The notes beneath the pieces are model-generated. The model worked only from the letters and a program-made list of their open reading frames with translations, did not search any database and was not told the origin of the DNA. The position numbers were made by a program, and so were the translations under genes. From assembly GCA_902600245.1 (NCBI GenBank), contig CACKIQ010000004.1, positions 1 to 51,192 on the forward strand: a stretch of DNA of 51,192 bases. Reading direction: 5' to 3'. This stretch comes from an uncultured Pelagibacteraceae bacterium (lineage in GTDB: Bacteria; Pseudomonadota; Alphaproteobacteria; Pelagibacterales; Pelagibacteraceae). Within the stretch, counting starts at the first letter, position 1. Each line of letters starts with the position of its first letter. Of the stretch, positions 17,539 through 26,834 are shown one piece after another.

Positions 17539-18282
17539 TCAACTCTTTTTTTTTAAATAACTTAGATGATGAAATACGATTGCTGCACTATTTGAGATAT
17601 TTAAACTTTCAATATCCTTGTTAATATTAATTTTAACAAAAAAATCTGCATATTTACCTGTGTGTTGCCTCATTCCGAATCCTTCTGACCCAAATAAAAG
17701 AATATTGTTTCCTTTCCATTTTACATCTGTAAAGTCTATTTGACCTTTTGTATCAAAACCATAAACCCAAAAATTTTTTTCTCTTAAATTTTTAAGTGTA
17801 GAATTAATGTTAGAAACTTGAAATATATTAACATGTTCCATACAACCACTCGCTGATTTATACATCAATTTACTATCTCGAGGAAAATGCCTCTCTTTAA
17901 TTATCAATCCATCAACATAAAATGAAGCTGCACTTCTTATTAATGAACCAATATTTCTTGGATCTGAGACTTCATCAAGGCAGACAAAAGTTAAATCAGT
18001 TTTTCCTTTAATAAATTGTTTCAGTTCTGGTTGATCTAAATGTTCTATCTCAGCAACATAACCATTATGCATCAATTGTTCTTTAGAAGTATATTTGTCT
18101 AATTCTTTTTTAGATTTAAAGTAAACTTTAACGTCCTCTAAAATATTTTTATTTGGATTTTTTCTATGTATATTTTTTTTAGCCTCTTCAGTTAAAAATA
18201 CTCTTAAAACCTTTCTTTTCGGGTTTCTAAGAGCCTCGATTACTGCATGTTGACCAACAATGAAAAAAGATGATTTATTCAT
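17539..18282 (-). CDS. rlmB: 23S rRNA 2'-O-ribose methyltransferase, TrmH/RlmB family
   Basis: 247-residue SPOUT methyltransferase, most like RlmB, which methylates G2251 in the 23S peptidyl-transferase region. The N-terminal substrate-binding domain starts with GQHAVIEALRNPKRKVLRV. The knotted SAM domain carries DEVSDPRNIGSLIRSAASF, LLFGSEGFGMR and SLNISNSAAIVFHHL, the three SPOUT motifs. The neighbourhood (tRNA-Tyr, tRNA-Gly, tuf on the other strand) is one I associate with alphaproteobacterial rlmB. A tRNA-modifying TrmH paralogue is the main alternative, less likely given the N-terminal domain. Confidence 0.9.
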   Translation of the reverse strand: MNKSSFFIVGQHAVIEALRNPKRKVLRVFLTEEAKKNIHRKNPNKNILEDVKVYFKSKKELDKYTSKEQLMHNGYVAEIEHLDQPELKQFIKGKTDLTFVCLDEVSDPRNIGSLIRSAASFYVDGLIIKERHFPRDSKLMYKSASGCMEHVNIFQVSNINSTLKNLREKNFWVYGFDTKGQIDFTDVKWKGNNILLFGSEGFGMRQHTGKYADFFVKININKDIESLNISNSAAIVFHHLSYLKKKS

Positions 18283-18336
18283 AAATTATTATCTGTTTTA
18301 CACGCTTTTTTTAATATTTACTTATTAAATCACGTG

Positions 18337-18364
18337 TTGCATTTGCATAAATAAAATATATAAA
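18337..18364 (+). promoter_or_regulatory. Promoter for tRNA-Tyr, tRNA-Gly and tuf
   Basis: TTGCAT (18337-18342), a 16-base spacer and TATAAA (18359-18364), followed by ACGCTT. The predicted start is near 18371, about 40 bases before tRNA-Tyr. I found no convincing separate promoter between tRNA-Gly and tuf, so this promoter may serve both tRNAs and tuf, and possibly genes beyond. Confidence 0.55.
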
Positions 18365-18394
18365 ACGCTTGTTATTTGAAGCTTTATTGAACAA

Positions 18395-18408
18395 GGGGAC
18401 ACTTCCCC
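18395..18408 (+). other. Small G+C-rich hairpin just before tRNA-Tyr
   Basis: GGGGA (18395-18399) and TCCCC (18404-18408) form a five-pair stem with a four-base loop, three bases before the tRNA-Tyr acceptor stem. In this A+T-rich spacer such a stem is unusual. It could aid 5' processing of the precursor, or keep the leader from pairing with the G-rich acceptor strand. No poly-T follows, so it is not a normal terminator. Confidence 0.4.
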
Positions 18409-18411
18409 AAA

Positions 18412-18497
18412 GGAGGGGTTCCAGAGCGGTCAAATGGGGCGGGCTGTAAACCCGTTGACTTCGGTCTTCGAAAGTTCGAATCTTTCCCCCTCCACCA
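18412..18497 (+). tRNA. tRNA-Tyr (GUA)
   Basis: 86-base class II tRNA with encoded CCA (18495-18497). The acceptor GGAGGGG pairs with CCCCTCC. The anticodon stem encloses CTGTAAA, with anticodon GTA at 18446-18448. The long variable arm fits bacterial tRNA-Tyr. It is the first of a tRNA-tuf cluster, the same order (Tyr, Gly, tuf) as in the E. coli tufB operon. Confidence 0.97.
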
Positions 18498-18542
18498 TTC
18501 AATAGATTTTTAAATAACATGGAGTGTTACTCTTGGGGTTGT

Positions 18543-18616
18543 GCGGGTGTAGTTCAATGGTAGAACGCTAGCCTTCCAAGCTGGATGTAAGGGTTCGATT
18601 CCCTTTACCCGCTCCA
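18543..18616 (+). tRNA. tRNA-Gly (UCC)
   Basis: 74-base tRNA with encoded CCA. The acceptor GCGGGTG pairs with TACCCGC (one G-U pair), and the discriminator is T. The anticodon stem CTAGC/GCTGG encloses CTTCCAA with TCC at 18575-18577. It lies 45 bases after tRNA-Tyr and 48 bases before tuf, and is probably part of one transcript with them. Confidence 0.97.
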
Positions 18617-18664
18617 AGAAAATAAAATTATAAATGAAAACAAAATAACTGAGGTAAAAAAGTA

Positions 18665-19855
18665 ATGTCAAAGGAAAAATTTGTAAGAAACAAACCCCAC
18701 TGTAACATTGGGACTATCGGTCATGTCGACCATGGTAAAACAACTCTTACTGCCGCTATTACAAATGTATTAGCACAAGCTGGAGGTGGAACTGCAGTTG
18801 CTTATGATCAAATTGATAAAGCACCTGAAGAAAAAGAGAGAGGAATAACAATTTCAACAGCACACGTTGAGTATGAGACTGAAAAAAGACACTATGCTCA
18901 CGTAGACTGTCCAGGTCATGCTGATTATGTTAAGAACATGATTACGGGTGCTGCTCAAATGGATGGAGCAATCTTAGTTGTTAATGCAGCTGATGGTCCT
19001 ATGCCACAAACAAGAGAACATATTCTTTTAGGAAGACAAGTAGGTATTCCAGCTATTGTAGTCTACTTAAATAAAGTAGATCAAGTTGATGATAAAGAAA
19101 TGATTGATCTTGTTGAGGAGGAAATTAGAGAACTTTTAACATCATACAAATATCCTGGTGATAAGACACCAATCGTTAAAGGTTCAGCTTTGGCTGCAGT
19201 TGAGGGAAGAGACGATGAAATTGGTAAAAACTCAATTTTAGAATTAATGAAAGCTGTGGATGAACATATTCCACAACCAGCTAGAGAAGTTGATAAACCT
19301 TTCTTGATGCCTATTGAAGATGTGTTCTCAATTTCTGGAAGAGGAACAGTTGCGACTGGTAGAGTGGAGTCAGGTGTAATCAAAACTGGTGAAGAAGTTG
19401 AGATAGTTGGAATTAAAGAGACCAAAAAATCAGTTTGTACAGGTGTTGAAATGTTTAGAAAACTATTAGACTCTGGTGAAGCTGGAGACAATGTTGGAAT
19501 TTTATTGAGAGGTATTGAAAGAACTGATATTGAAAGAGGACAAGTTCTTTGCAAACCTGCTTCAATTACACCACATACTAAATTTGAGGCTCAAGCGTAC
19601 GTACTTAAAAAAGATGAAGGTGGAAGGCACACTCCTTTTTTTACAAAATATAGACCTCAGTTTTACTTTAGAACAACTGATGTTACAGGAGAGGTAGAAT
19701 TACCAGCTGGTACAGAAATGGTGATGCCAGGTGATGATGCTAAATTCACTGTTAAACTAATTACGCCGATTGCTATGGCTGAAAAATTAAATTTTGCAAT
19801 TAGAGAAGGTGGAAGAACTGTTGGAGCAGGAGTAGTAACTAAAATTATAGAGTAG
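18665..19855 (+). CDS. tuf: Elongation factor Tu
   Basis: Translational GTPase that brings aminoacyl-tRNA to the ribosome; 396 residues, normal. The P-loop GHVDHGKT is at 19-26, followed by the DCPGHADY switch II segment and the NKVD guanine-specificity motif, then domains II and III. A GAGG ribosome binding site at 18651-18654 lies ten bases before the ATG, one of the clearer ones in the window. It follows tRNA-Tyr and tRNA-Gly as tufB does in E. coli, and ends ten bases before tRNA-Trp. No second tuf lies in the str cluster, so this is probably the only copy. Confidence 0.99.
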   Translation: MSKEKFVRNKPHCNIGTIGHVDHGKTTLTAAITNVLAQAGGGTAVAYDQIDKAPEEKERGITISTAHVEYETEKRHYAHVDCPGHADYVKNMITGAAQMDGAILVVNAADGPMPQTREHILLGRQVGIPAIVVYLNKVDQVDDKEMIDLVEEEIRELLTSYKYPGDKTPIVKGSALAAVEGRDDEIGKNSILELMKAVDEHIPQPAREVDKPFLMPIEDVFSISGRGTVATGRVESGVIKTGEEVEIVGIKETKKSVCTGVEMFRKLLDSGEAGDNVGILLRGIERTDIERGQVLCKPASITPHTKFEAQAYVLKKDEGGRHTPFFTKYRPQFYFRTTDVTGEVELPAGTEMVMPGDDAKFTVKLITPIAMAEKLNFAIREGGRTVGAGVVTKIIE

Positions 19856-19865
19856 CTCTATAAAT

Positions 19866-19941
19866 AGGAGTGTAGCTCAATTGGTAGAGCGCCGGTCTCC
19901 AAAACCGGAGGCTGAGGGTTCGAGTCCCTCCGCTCCTGCCA
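19866..19941 (+). tRNA. tRNA-Trp (CCA)
   Basis: 76-base tRNA between tuf and secE. The acceptor AGGAGTG pairs with CGCTCCT, the discriminator is G, and CCA is encoded at 19939-19941. The anticodon stem CCGGT/ACCGG encloses CTCCAAA with anticodon CCA at 19899-19901. With a ten-base gap to tuf, and secE starting 17 bases later, it must be cut out of a longer message. Confidence 0.98.
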
Positions 19942-19958
19942 TAATGAGCATATGTATT

Positions 19959-20150
19959 ATGAGAAATCCGATTAAATTTTTACAAGAGGTAAAACAAGAA
20001 GCGTTTAAAGTTACCTGGCCCACTTGGAAAGAGACTTTACAAGGAGCTTTGATGGTTTTTGCAATGGCTGTTGTTATGTCCTTATTTTTTCTTCTTTTAG
20101 ATCAAGTTTTAAAATTTTTCTTAGAACTTTTACTTAAAGTGAGCATATAA
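19959..20150 (+). CDS. secE: Protein translocase subunit SecE
   Basis: 63-residue single-membrane-span subunit of the SecYEG channel. Visible are the amphipathic FLQEVKQEAFKVTWPTWKET segment, with the conserved VTWP, and one hydrophobic span of about 20 residues near the C-terminus. I chose the ATG at 19959 (MRNPIKFL). An in-frame ATG at 19944 would add five residues, and the longer frame from 19881 only translates tRNA-Trp. The stop overlaps nusG by one base (TAATG). Confidence 0.93.
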   Translation: MRNPIKFLQEVKQEAFKVTWPTWKETLQGALMVFAMAVVMSLFFLLLDQVLKFFLELLLKVSI

Positions 20151-20680
20151 TGAAAAATTGGTATATTGTTCAGTCTCATTCTAGCTTTGAAAACAAAGTT
20201 GCAGCACTTATTAAGGAGGAAGCAGATAAAGCTAAAATTTCTGAAAAGTTTGAAGAAATTATTGTACCAACACATGATGTCACCGAAGTAAAAAGAGGAA
20301 AAAGAGTTCAAAGAAAAAAAAAATACTTTCCAGGATATGTATTAATTAAAAGCGAGATGGATAACAACATTTATCATATGATTAAAAATATAAAAAGGGT
20401 AAGTGGTTTCCTTGGCACAAAAGGTATTCCAGTACCAGTTTCAGATAAGGAAGTTGAAAAAATACTAGGTCAGATTAAAGACGGCGTGGCTCAACCAAAA
20501 TCTGGGATAGATTACAATGTAGGAGAAAAAGTTCAGGTTGTAGATGGTCCATTTGCATCATTCACTGGTATGATTGAAGAAATTGATGAAGAAAAAGCTA
20601 GACTTAAGGTGTCTGTTTCTATATTTGGTCGTCCTACACCTGTAGATTTAGAATATAATCAGGTAGAAAAGGTGAGTTAA
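20150..20680 (+). CDS. nusG: Transcription termination/antitermination factor NusG
   Basis: 176-residue NusG with an N-terminal RNA polymerase-binding NGN domain ([24 protein letters not shown]) and a C-terminal KOW domain ([17 protein letters not shown]). It couples polymerase to Rho or to the ribosome. It shares one base each with secE and rplK, so secE-nusG-rplK-rplA are translationally linked. An AGGTGAG stretch near the nusG end can serve as ribosome binding site for rplK. Confidence 0.98.
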   Translation: MKNWYIVQSHSSFENKVAALIKEEADKAKISEKFEEIIVPTHDVTEVKRGKRVQRKKKYFPGYVLIKSEMDNNIYHMIKNIKRVSGFLGTKGIPVPVSDKEVEKILGQIKDGVAQPKSGIDYNVGEKVQVVDGPFASFTGMIEEIDEEKARLKVSVSIFGRPTPVDLEYNQVEKVS

Positions 20681-21105
20681 TGGCAAAAGAAATAAGTGGA
20701 TTTATAAAACTACAAATTAAGGGCGGTCAAGCAAATCCAGCTCCTCCAGTTGGACCTGCTTTAGGTCAACGCGGAGTAAACATAATGGAATTTTGTAAAG
20801 CCTTTAATGATAAAACTAAATCAATGGCAGGCAAACCTGTTCCAGTCGAAATTACAGTCTATAAAGACAAAAAATTTGATTTTAAAATTAAGTCACCACC
20901 AGCATCTTTTTATATTAAAGAAGCAGTAAAACTTAAAGGTGGTTCTAAAGAACCAGGAAGAAATATTGTTGCTTCAATTTCTAAAAAACAATTAGAAAGT
21001 ATAGCAAAAGAAAAAATGAGTGATTTGAATGCTCACGATATTGAAGAAGCAATAAAAATTATTGCAGGATCTGCAAGATCGATGGGTATTGAGGTAAAAG
21101 AATAA
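20680..21105 (+). CDS. rplK: 50S ribosomal protein L11
   Basis: Binds the GTPase-associated region of 23S rRNA at the base of the L7/L12 stalk; 141 residues. The N-terminal domain has the proline-rich [16 protein letters not shown] segment that contacts factors. The C-terminal rRNA-binding domain ends with [12 protein letters not shown]. It overlaps both neighbours by one base. No noncoding leader for L1 feedback control exists before it, as nusG directly precedes. Confidence 0.98.
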   Translation: MAKEISGFIKLQIKGGQANPAPPVGPALGQRGVNIMEFCKAFNDKTKSMAGKPVPVEITVYKDKKFDFKIKSPPASFYIKEAVKLKGGSKEPGRNIVASISKKQLESIAKEKMSDLNAHDIEEAIKIIAGSARSMGIEVKE

Positions 21106-21794
21106 TGGCATCTAAAAGATTTAAAAAATTACCTGAAAAAACTAAAGAGTTGAGTGCAGAGTCTATCGAAAAATTATTACCTGAACTTAAGAAAAACTGC
21201 ACAACTAAATTTGACGAGTCTTTGGATTTAAGTTTTCAAATAAACAACAAACAAAAGAAAAGTGAAGTTAATATCAGAACTGTAGTTAATTTACCTGGCG
21301 GAACAGGTAAGAAAGTTAAAGTTGCTGTAGTTTGTGAAGATAATAAAGCACAAGATGCAAAAGATGCTGGCGCAGATATTGTAGGTGGTGATGAGTTTGT
21401 TGAGAGAATTAAGGGTGGAGAGTTAAATTTTGAAAAATTAATTTGCACACCAGCAATGATGATTAAACTTTCCAAGTTAGGAAAAATTTTAGGACCAAAA
21501 GGTTTGATGCCAAATCCTAAACTTGGTTCAGTTTCAGAAAATATCAAAGAAGCTGTAACAAATGCTAAATCTGGTCAAGTAGAAATTAGAAACGATAAAG
21601 ATGGAAATATTGGAGTTAGTATTGGTAAAAAATCATTTAATGATGATCAATTGCTAAAAAACTACAATGCTATCTTAGATGCTTTGGAAAAAGAGAAATC
21701 AAACAACACTTTAAAAGGAGATTTAATTAAAAGTGTATTTGCTACATCAACAATGGGCGTTTCGTATAAAGTGAAACTAAGGAAATCGATATAA
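21105..21794 (+). CDS. rplA: 50S ribosomal protein L1
   Basis: 229-residue protein of the L1 stalk, which helps move deacylated tRNA off the E site. The segments VNLPGGTGKKVKVAV and LGPKGLMPNPKLG, with its Gly-Pro pattern, are diagnostic. In many bacteria L1 also represses its own operon. It begins on the rplK stop (TAATG) and is separated from rplJ by two bases. Confidence 0.98.
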   Translation: MASKRFKKLPEKTKELSAESIEKLLPELKKNCTTKFDESLDLSFQINNKQKKSEVNIRTVVNLPGGTGKKVKVAVVCEDNKAQDAKDAGADIVGGDEFVERIKGGELNFEKLICTPAMMIKLSKLGKILGPKGLMPNPKLGSVSENIKEAVTNAKSGQVEIRNDKDGNIGVSIGKKSFNDDQLLKNYNAILDALEKEKSNNTLKGDLIKSVFATSTMGVSYKVKLRKSI

Positions 21795-21796
21795 TT

Positions 21797-22318
21797 ATGA
21801 TGAACAAAGAACAAAAAAAAAATTATATCAAAGAAATGACTAATCAGTTTGAAAATAGCAAGGCTGTAATGGTTACACATTACCAAGGTTTAACGATGAC
21901 TCAATTAGATGAGTTGAGAGCTAAAATGAGAGAACATGGTATTATTTTTAAAATAACAAAGAACAGAATTACAAAATTAGCTTTAGAGAATACAAAGTGC
22001 AAAGATTTATCAAAATTATTCACTGGTCCAACAGCAGTTGCATTCAGTGAGGACGCTATAATGTCTGCAAGGATTCTCTCAAAATTTGCAAAAGATAACG
22101 AAAACTTAAAATTAATTGGTGGAATTATGGATAATGAGGTCTTAGATTCGGCCGGTGTCCAAAATGTAGCAAGTTTACCTACATTAGATGAAGCAAGAGC
22201 CAATATTGTGGGTATTTTGAACGCTTCTGCATCTAAATTGATCAGTATTTTGCTTGCACATTCAGAAAAAATGAGTAGTTTGTCGGCAGAAAATTCTGAA
22301 ACACAACCCAAAGAGTAA
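21797..22318 (+). CDS. rplJ: 50S ribosomal protein L10
   Basis: Stalk base protein that anchors L7/L12 dimers; 173 residues. The N-terminal rRNA-binding domain is recognised from [19 protein letters not shown] and [12 protein letters not shown]. The C-terminal helix that binds L7/L12 follows a variable linker. There are only two bases between rplA and rplJ, so the long L10 leader known upstream of rplJ in E. coli is absent as a spacer. The start could be either of two adjacent ATG codons (21797 or 21800). Confidence 0.97.
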   Translation: MMNKEQKKNYIKEMTNQFENSKAVMVTHYQGLTMTQLDELRAKMREHGIIFKITKNRITKLALENTKCKDLSKLFTGPTAVAFSEDAIMSARILSKFAKDNENLKLIGGIMDNEVLDSAGVQNVASLPTLDEARANIVGILNASASKLISILLAHSEKMSSLSAENSETQPKE

Positions 22319-22323
22319 TACAT

Positions 22324-22689
22324 ATGCCTGACTTAAACAAAATTATTGAAGATTTATCAAGTTTAACAGTTGCAGAAGCAGCTGAATTATCAAAACAATT
22401 AGAAGAAAAATGGGGTGTAACTCCAATGGCAGCAGCAGCTCCAGCAGCAGCTGGTGGTGAAGCTCCAGCAGAAGATAAAGATGATTTTACAATCATGTTA
22501 GTATCTGCAGGTGATAAAAAAATTAATGTTATTAAAGAAGTAAGAGCAGCTACTTCATTAGGTTTAAAAGAGGCTAAGGATCTTGTAGAGGGAGCACCAA
22601 AAGAGGTTAAATCTGGTGTAAATAAAAAAGAAGCTGAAGAGATCAAAGCTAAATTAGAAGCTGCTGGTGCAAAAGTAGAACTTAAGTAA
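22324..22689 (+). CDS. rplL: 50S ribosomal protein L7/L12
   Basis: 121-residue stalk protein that recruits translation GTPases. It shows the N-terminal dimerisation helices, an Ala-rich hinge near residues 37-50, and the globular C-terminal domain ([31 protein letters not shown]). Five bases separate it from rplJ. A hairpin in the 56-base gap to rpoB could lower expression of rpoBC relative to this abundant protein. Confidence 0.98.
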   Translation: MPDLNKIIEDLSSLTVAEAAELSKQLEEKWGVTPMAAAAPAAAGGEAPAEDKDDFTIMLVSAGDKKINVIKEVRAATSLGLKEAKDLVEGAPKEVKSGVNKKEAEEIKAKLEAAGAKVELK

Positions 22690-22708
22690 ATTAAATAGAA
22701 AGAATTCG

Positions 22709-22734
22709 AATACTGATTAATTTTAATCAGTATT
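22709..22734 (+). terminator. Hairpin between rplL and rpoB, likely attenuator or processing site
   Basis: A perfect ten-pair inverted repeat with arms at 22709-22718 (AATACTGATT) and 22725-22734 (AATCAGTATT) and a six-base loop. Only one further T follows, so it is a weak terminator at best. In E. coli the same gap holds an attenuator and an RNase III site that uncouple L7/L12 from polymerase subunit synthesis; a similar role is inferred here from position. Confidence 0.5.
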
Positions 22735-22745
22735 TATAAACATAG

Positions 22746-25700
22746 ATGCAATTATCTTTTACTGAAAAGAAAAATATAAGAAAAAGTTTTGGTAAACTTA
22801 AGGAAAGTTTATCTATTCCAAACTTAATTGAAGTACAAAAAAATTCCTATAAAGAATTAACAGAATTTGATTTTGAAGCAGGTGATCTAAGTAAAGGGTT
22901 CGATAGAGTATTTAAAAGTATATTCCCAATTGAAGATTTAAACGAAAAAGCAACTTTAGAGTACGTTTCATACAGATTAGAGAAACCAAAATTTGATGTT
23001 GAAGAGTGTATTGCAAGAGGTCTTACATATTCATCAGCTCTTAAGTGTACTTTAAGATTAGTCGTTTACGAAATAGATCAAGAAAATAATACAAAAGATA
23101 TTTTATCAGCTAAAGAGCAGGAAGTTTATATGGGTGAGGTCCCCATGATGACTAATAGTGGAACTTTTATTACTAACGGAGTTCAAAGAGTTGTAGTAAA
23201 CCAGATGCACAGAAGTCCAGGTGTGTTTTTTGATCATGACAAAGGTAAAACTCATGCAAGTGGTAAACTTTTGTTTAATTGTAGGGTAATACCGAACAGA
23301 GGTTCTTGGTTAGATTTTGAATACGACGTTAAAGATTTTCTTTATTTTAAAATAGATAGAAAAAAGAAATTATTTTCATCAACCTTATTGCTAGCTTTAG
23401 GTTATACAAAATCTGAAATTGTAGACGAGTTTTACGATAAAGAACAATATGCTTATGATGTTAAATCACAAAAATGGAAAACTAAATTTAATCCAGAAAA
23501 TTATAAAGCTAAAAATTTCTCCGAAGAGGTAATAGATGCAAAAACAGGTAAAGTGGTAATAAAATTAGGAGACAAAATAAATTTTATAAATGCAAAAAAA
23601 TTAGCAAATGAAGGTTTGAAAGATATTTTAGTATCAACAGATTCTTTACTAGGAAAATTTTTGCACAGAGACATTAAAGTAAACAATGAGGAGGACGGGG
23701 TTTTTAAAATTGGTACTGAATTAAATGATACAATAATTCAACAAATTTTGGATGCTAACATCCACACATTACAAATCTCAGTTACAAACTCTATTAATAA
23801 AGGACCTTATTTATTAACAACAGTTCTAGCTGATAAAAATAATTCTAAAGATGAGGCAATTACAGAAATATATAAAATGTTAAGGCCAGGTGAGCCACCT
23901 ACAATAGAAATAGCAACTCAAATATTTAACAACCTTTTCTTTAGTTCAGATAGATATGATTTGTCTGATGTGGGAAGAGTAAAAATGAACTCGAGATTAA
24001 ATCAAGAGTGTTCAGATAAAATTACAATATTAAGAAACGACGATATCATCGCAATCATTCAAAAAATGTTGGATTTGCGAGACGGTAAAGACGAAGTTGA
24101 TGATATTGATCATTTAGGAAATAGAAGAGTACGTTCTGTGGGAGAGTTGGTAGAAAATCAAGCTAGAATTGGTGTTTACAGAATGGAAAGAGCTATTAAA
24201 GAAAAAATGACAACGTTGGATATTGAGTCAGCAATGCCACAAGATCTAATTAATGCTAAGCCATTAACTGTTTCTTTAAAAGATTTTTTTGCAAGTTCAC
24301 AGCTTTCGCAATTTATGGATCAAACAAATCCATTATCAGAAATCACTCACAAGAGAAGAGTTTCTGCATTAGGTCCAGGGGGATTAACAAGAGAAAGAGC
24401 AGGCTTTGAAGTTCGTGACGTTCACCCTACACACTACGGAAGAATTTGTCCAATTGAGACACCAGAGGGTCCAAATATTGGATTAATTAACAGCCTATCA
24501 ACTTATGCAAAAATAAATAAATATGGTTTCATTGAAAGTCCATATAAAAAAGTAAAAGATGGTATTGTTCAGGATAAAGTAGAATACCTATCTGCAATGG
24601 AAGAAACAAAATTTACTATAGCTCAAGCAAATACTAAACTTGATAAAAATGGAAAAATTACAGAAGAACTAGTTTCTTGCAGACAAAATTTAAACTTTCT
24701 CTTATCAAGACCAGATGTTATTGATTATATTGACGTATCACCAAAGCAACTTGTGTCAGTTGCTGCTTCATTAATTCCGTTCCTAGAAAATGATGACGCA
24801 AATAGAGCCTTAATGGGATCAAATATGATGAGACAGGCAGTTCCATTATTAAAACCTGAATCTCCACTTGTAGGCACAGGTATTGAGAGCGATGTTGCTC
24901 TAGACTCCGGTGTTACAATTGTTGCTAGAAGAGATGGTATTGTTGATAAAATTGATGGTAAAAGAATTGTAATTAAAGTAACTGAGGAAACCGATTTTAG
25001 TAAATCAGGTGTAGATATTTATAATCTTCAAAAATTTAAAAGATCAAACCAAAATACTTGTATTAATCAAAGACCACTTGTTAGAGTTGGCGATAAAGTT
25101 AAATCTGGAGATATCATTGCTGATGGTCCCTCAACAAAATTAGGTGAACTTGCTCTCGGAAAAAATGTTACGGTGGCATTTATGCCTTGGCAAGGTTATA
25201 ATTTTGAAGACTCCATTTTAATTTCAGAAAGATGTGTTACTGATGACGTTTTTACGTCTGTTCATATTGTTGAGTATGAAATTATGGCAAGAGATACAAA
25301 ACTTGGTGAGGAAGAAATAACAAGAGATATACCAAACGTTAATGAGGAAGCGTTAAAAAATCTTGACGAGTCAGGTATAGTTTATATTGGTGCAGAAGTG
25401 AATGCGGGCGATATTTTAGTTGGTAAAGTTACACCAAAAGGTGATTCAGCGTCTGGTCCAGAGGAAAAATTATTAAGATCAATTTTTGGTGAAAAAGCAA
25501 TAGATGTTACTGATACTTCATTAAGAATGTCTAGAGGCTCTAGTGGTACAGTCGTAGACGTAAGAGTTTTCAATAGACATGGAATTGAAAAAGATGAAAG
25601 ATCAATTACTATAGAAAGAGCAGAAATTGACCAAGTACAGCAAGATAAGATTGTAGAGGAGGAAATTTTAGAGAGAAGTATTAAGCAAAGAGCATCTCAA

Positions 25701-26834
25701 TTTTTATCAGGCTCATCTTTAACTAAAAAAATCAAAGATTTTTCTGAAGGAACTAAGTTAGACTTCAATATAATCAACAAATTATCAATTAATGATGTGT
25801 TTAAAATAACAGTAGGTAATGCAAGTAATGAAGCAACATTAGCTCAATTAAAAGATCAATACAATAAAGCGAAACAAGACATAACAGAGAGATTTGAAGA
25901 TAAAGTTTTAAAAATTAGAAGTGGTGACGATTTATTACCAAGTGTTATGAAAATGGTAAAAGTATTCGTTGCCATAAAAAGAAGATTAAGACCTGGTGAT
26001 AAGATGTCAGGAAGACATGGAAACAAAGGAGTAGTTAGTAAAATCGTTCCTGTTGAAGATATGCCATATAGAGAAGATGGAAGACCAGTAGATATTGTAT
26101 TAAATCCTCTAGGTGTCCCAAGTAGGATGAACGTCGGACAAATTTTAGAGACTCATTTGGGGTGGGCATGTAAAGAATTTGGTGAACAGGTTAAAAATAT
26201 AGTTAACGAAAATAACAAAAAAATAGAAAGAACAGAAAAAATTGAAAAATTCTTAAAATCTGTTTACGGAGAAGAAATTTTCAATGAAAAAGTAGATAAA
26301 TTAAGCAAGAGTGAATTTAAAGATCTTTGTGAAAATTTACAAAATGGTATAGCAATTTCAACGCCTGTTTTTGATGGTGCTAAAGAAAAAAATGTTACTG
26401 AGATGCTTGAGCTAGCGAATTTACCAGGTTCTGGACAAACTTACTTATGGGATGGAAGAACAGGAGAAAAATTTGATAGACCAGTTACTGTTGGAATAAT
26501 CTACATGCTAAAACTTCATCACTTAGTTGAGGATAAAATTCATGCAAGATCTACTGGACCTTATAGTTTGGTTACACAACAACCACTTGGTGGTAAAGCA
26601 CAATTAGGTGGTCAAAGATTTGGTGAAATGGAAGTGTGGGCCCTTGAAGCATATGGAGCATCATATACATTGCAAGAGATTTTGACTGTTAAATCTGATG
26701 ATGTTGCAGGAAGAGTTAAAGTTTATGAGACTATTGTTAAAGGAGAAGAAAACTTTGAGTCTGGAATTCCAGAGTCATTTAACGTCTTAGTTAAAGAGAT
26801 TAAATCATTAGCATTAAATGTGGAGCTAAATTAA
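22746..26834 (+). CDS. rpoB: DNA-directed RNA polymerase subunit beta
   Basis: 1362-residue catalytic-core subunit. The rifampicin-pocket region reads [20 protein letters not shown], then [15 protein letters not shown], matching the sensitive wild type of E. coli. The [16 protein letters not shown] segment and the C-terminal [18 protein letters not shown] and [24 protein letters not shown] motifs near the active centre are intact. No large lineage insertions stand out. It is preceded by a hairpin and shares one base with rpoC. Confidence 0.99.
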   Translation: MQLSFTEKKNIRKSFGKLKESLSIPNLIEVQKNSYKELTEFDFEAGDLSKGFDRVFKSIFPIEDLNEKATLEYVSYRLEKPKFDVEECIARGLTYSSALKCTLRLVVYEIDQENNTKDILSAKEQEVYMGEVPMMTNSGTFITNGVQRVVVNQMHRSPGVFFDHDKGKTHASGKLLFNCRVIPNRGSWLDFEYDVKDFLYFKIDRKKKLFSSTLLLALGYTKSEIVDEFYDKEQYAYDVKSQKWKTKFNPENYKAKNFSEEVIDAKTGKVVIKLGDKINFINAKKLANEGLKDILVSTDSLLGKFLHRDIKVNNEEDGVFKIGTELNDTIIQQILDANIHTLQISVTNSINKGPYLLTTVLADKNNSKDEAITEIYKMLRPGEPPTIEIATQIFNNLFFSSDRYDLSDVGRVKMNSRLNQECSDKITILRNDDIIAIIQKMLDLRDGKDEVDDIDHLGNRRVRSVGELVENQARIGVYRMERAIKEKMTTLDIESAMPQDLINAKPLTVSLKDFFASSQLSQFMDQTNPLSEITHKRRVSALGPGGLTRERAGFEVRDVHPTHYGRICPIETPEGPNIGLINSLSTYAKINKYGFIESPYKKVKDGIVQDKVEYLSAMEETKFTIAQANTKLDKNGKITEELVSCRQNLNFLLSRPDVIDYIDVSPKQLVSVAASLIPFLENDDANRALMGSNMMRQAVPLLKPESPLVGTGIESDVALDSGVTIVARRDGIVDKIDGKRIVIKVTEETDFSKSGVDIYNLQKFKRSNQNTCINQRPLVRVGDKVKSGDIIADGPSTKLGELALGKNVTVAFMPWQGYNFEDSILISERCVTDDVFTSVHIVEYEIMARDTKLGEEEITRDIPNVNEEALKNLDESGIVYIGAEVNAGDILVGKVTPKGDSASGPEEKLLRSIFGEKAIDVTDTSLRMSRGSSGTVVDVRVFNRHGIEKDERSITIERAEIDQVQQDKIVEEEILERSIKQRASQFLSGSSLTKKIKDFSEGTKLDFNIINKLSINDVFKITVGNASNEATLAQLKDQYNKAKQDITERFEDKVLKIRSGDDLLPSVMKMVKVFVAIKRRLRPGDKMSGRHGNKGVVSKIVPVEDMPYREDGRPVDIVLNPLGVPSRMNVGQILETHLGWACKEFGEQVKNIVNENNKKIERTEKIEKFLKSVYGEEIFNEKVDKLSKSEFKDLCENLQNGIAISTPVFDGAKEKNVTEMLELANLPGSGQTYLWDGRTGEKFDRPVTVGIIYMLKLHHLVEDKIHARSTGPYSLVTQQPLGGKAQLGGQRFGEMEVWALEAYGASYTLQEILTVKSDDVAGRVKVYETIVKGEENFESGIPESFNVLVKEIKSLALNVELN

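Noticed and set aside
18311..18520. 69-residue minus-strand frame across tRNA-Tyr
   Set aside because: Its centre is only the reverse translation of tRNA-Tyr. Such frames are a common false call; tRNA structure explains the sequence.
18629..18634. TATAAA before tuf as a separate promoter
   Set aside because: At 16 bases upstream lies ACCCGC in tRNA-Gly, nothing like a -35. Transcription from the tRNA promoter is simpler.
19081..19554. 157-residue frame antisense to tuf
   Set aside because: Ser/Pro-rich shadow of a highly biased coding region; no motif, and the sense frame is EF-Tu.
19881..19958. Longer SecE start (MVERRSPKPEAEG...)
   Set aside because: The first part translates tRNA-Trp from its D-loop onward. 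SecE homology begins at MRNPIKFL.
22242..22646. 134-residue frame antisense to rplL, rich in Ala and Ser
   Set aside because: It mirrors the Ala-rich hinge of L7/L12; no homology signs.
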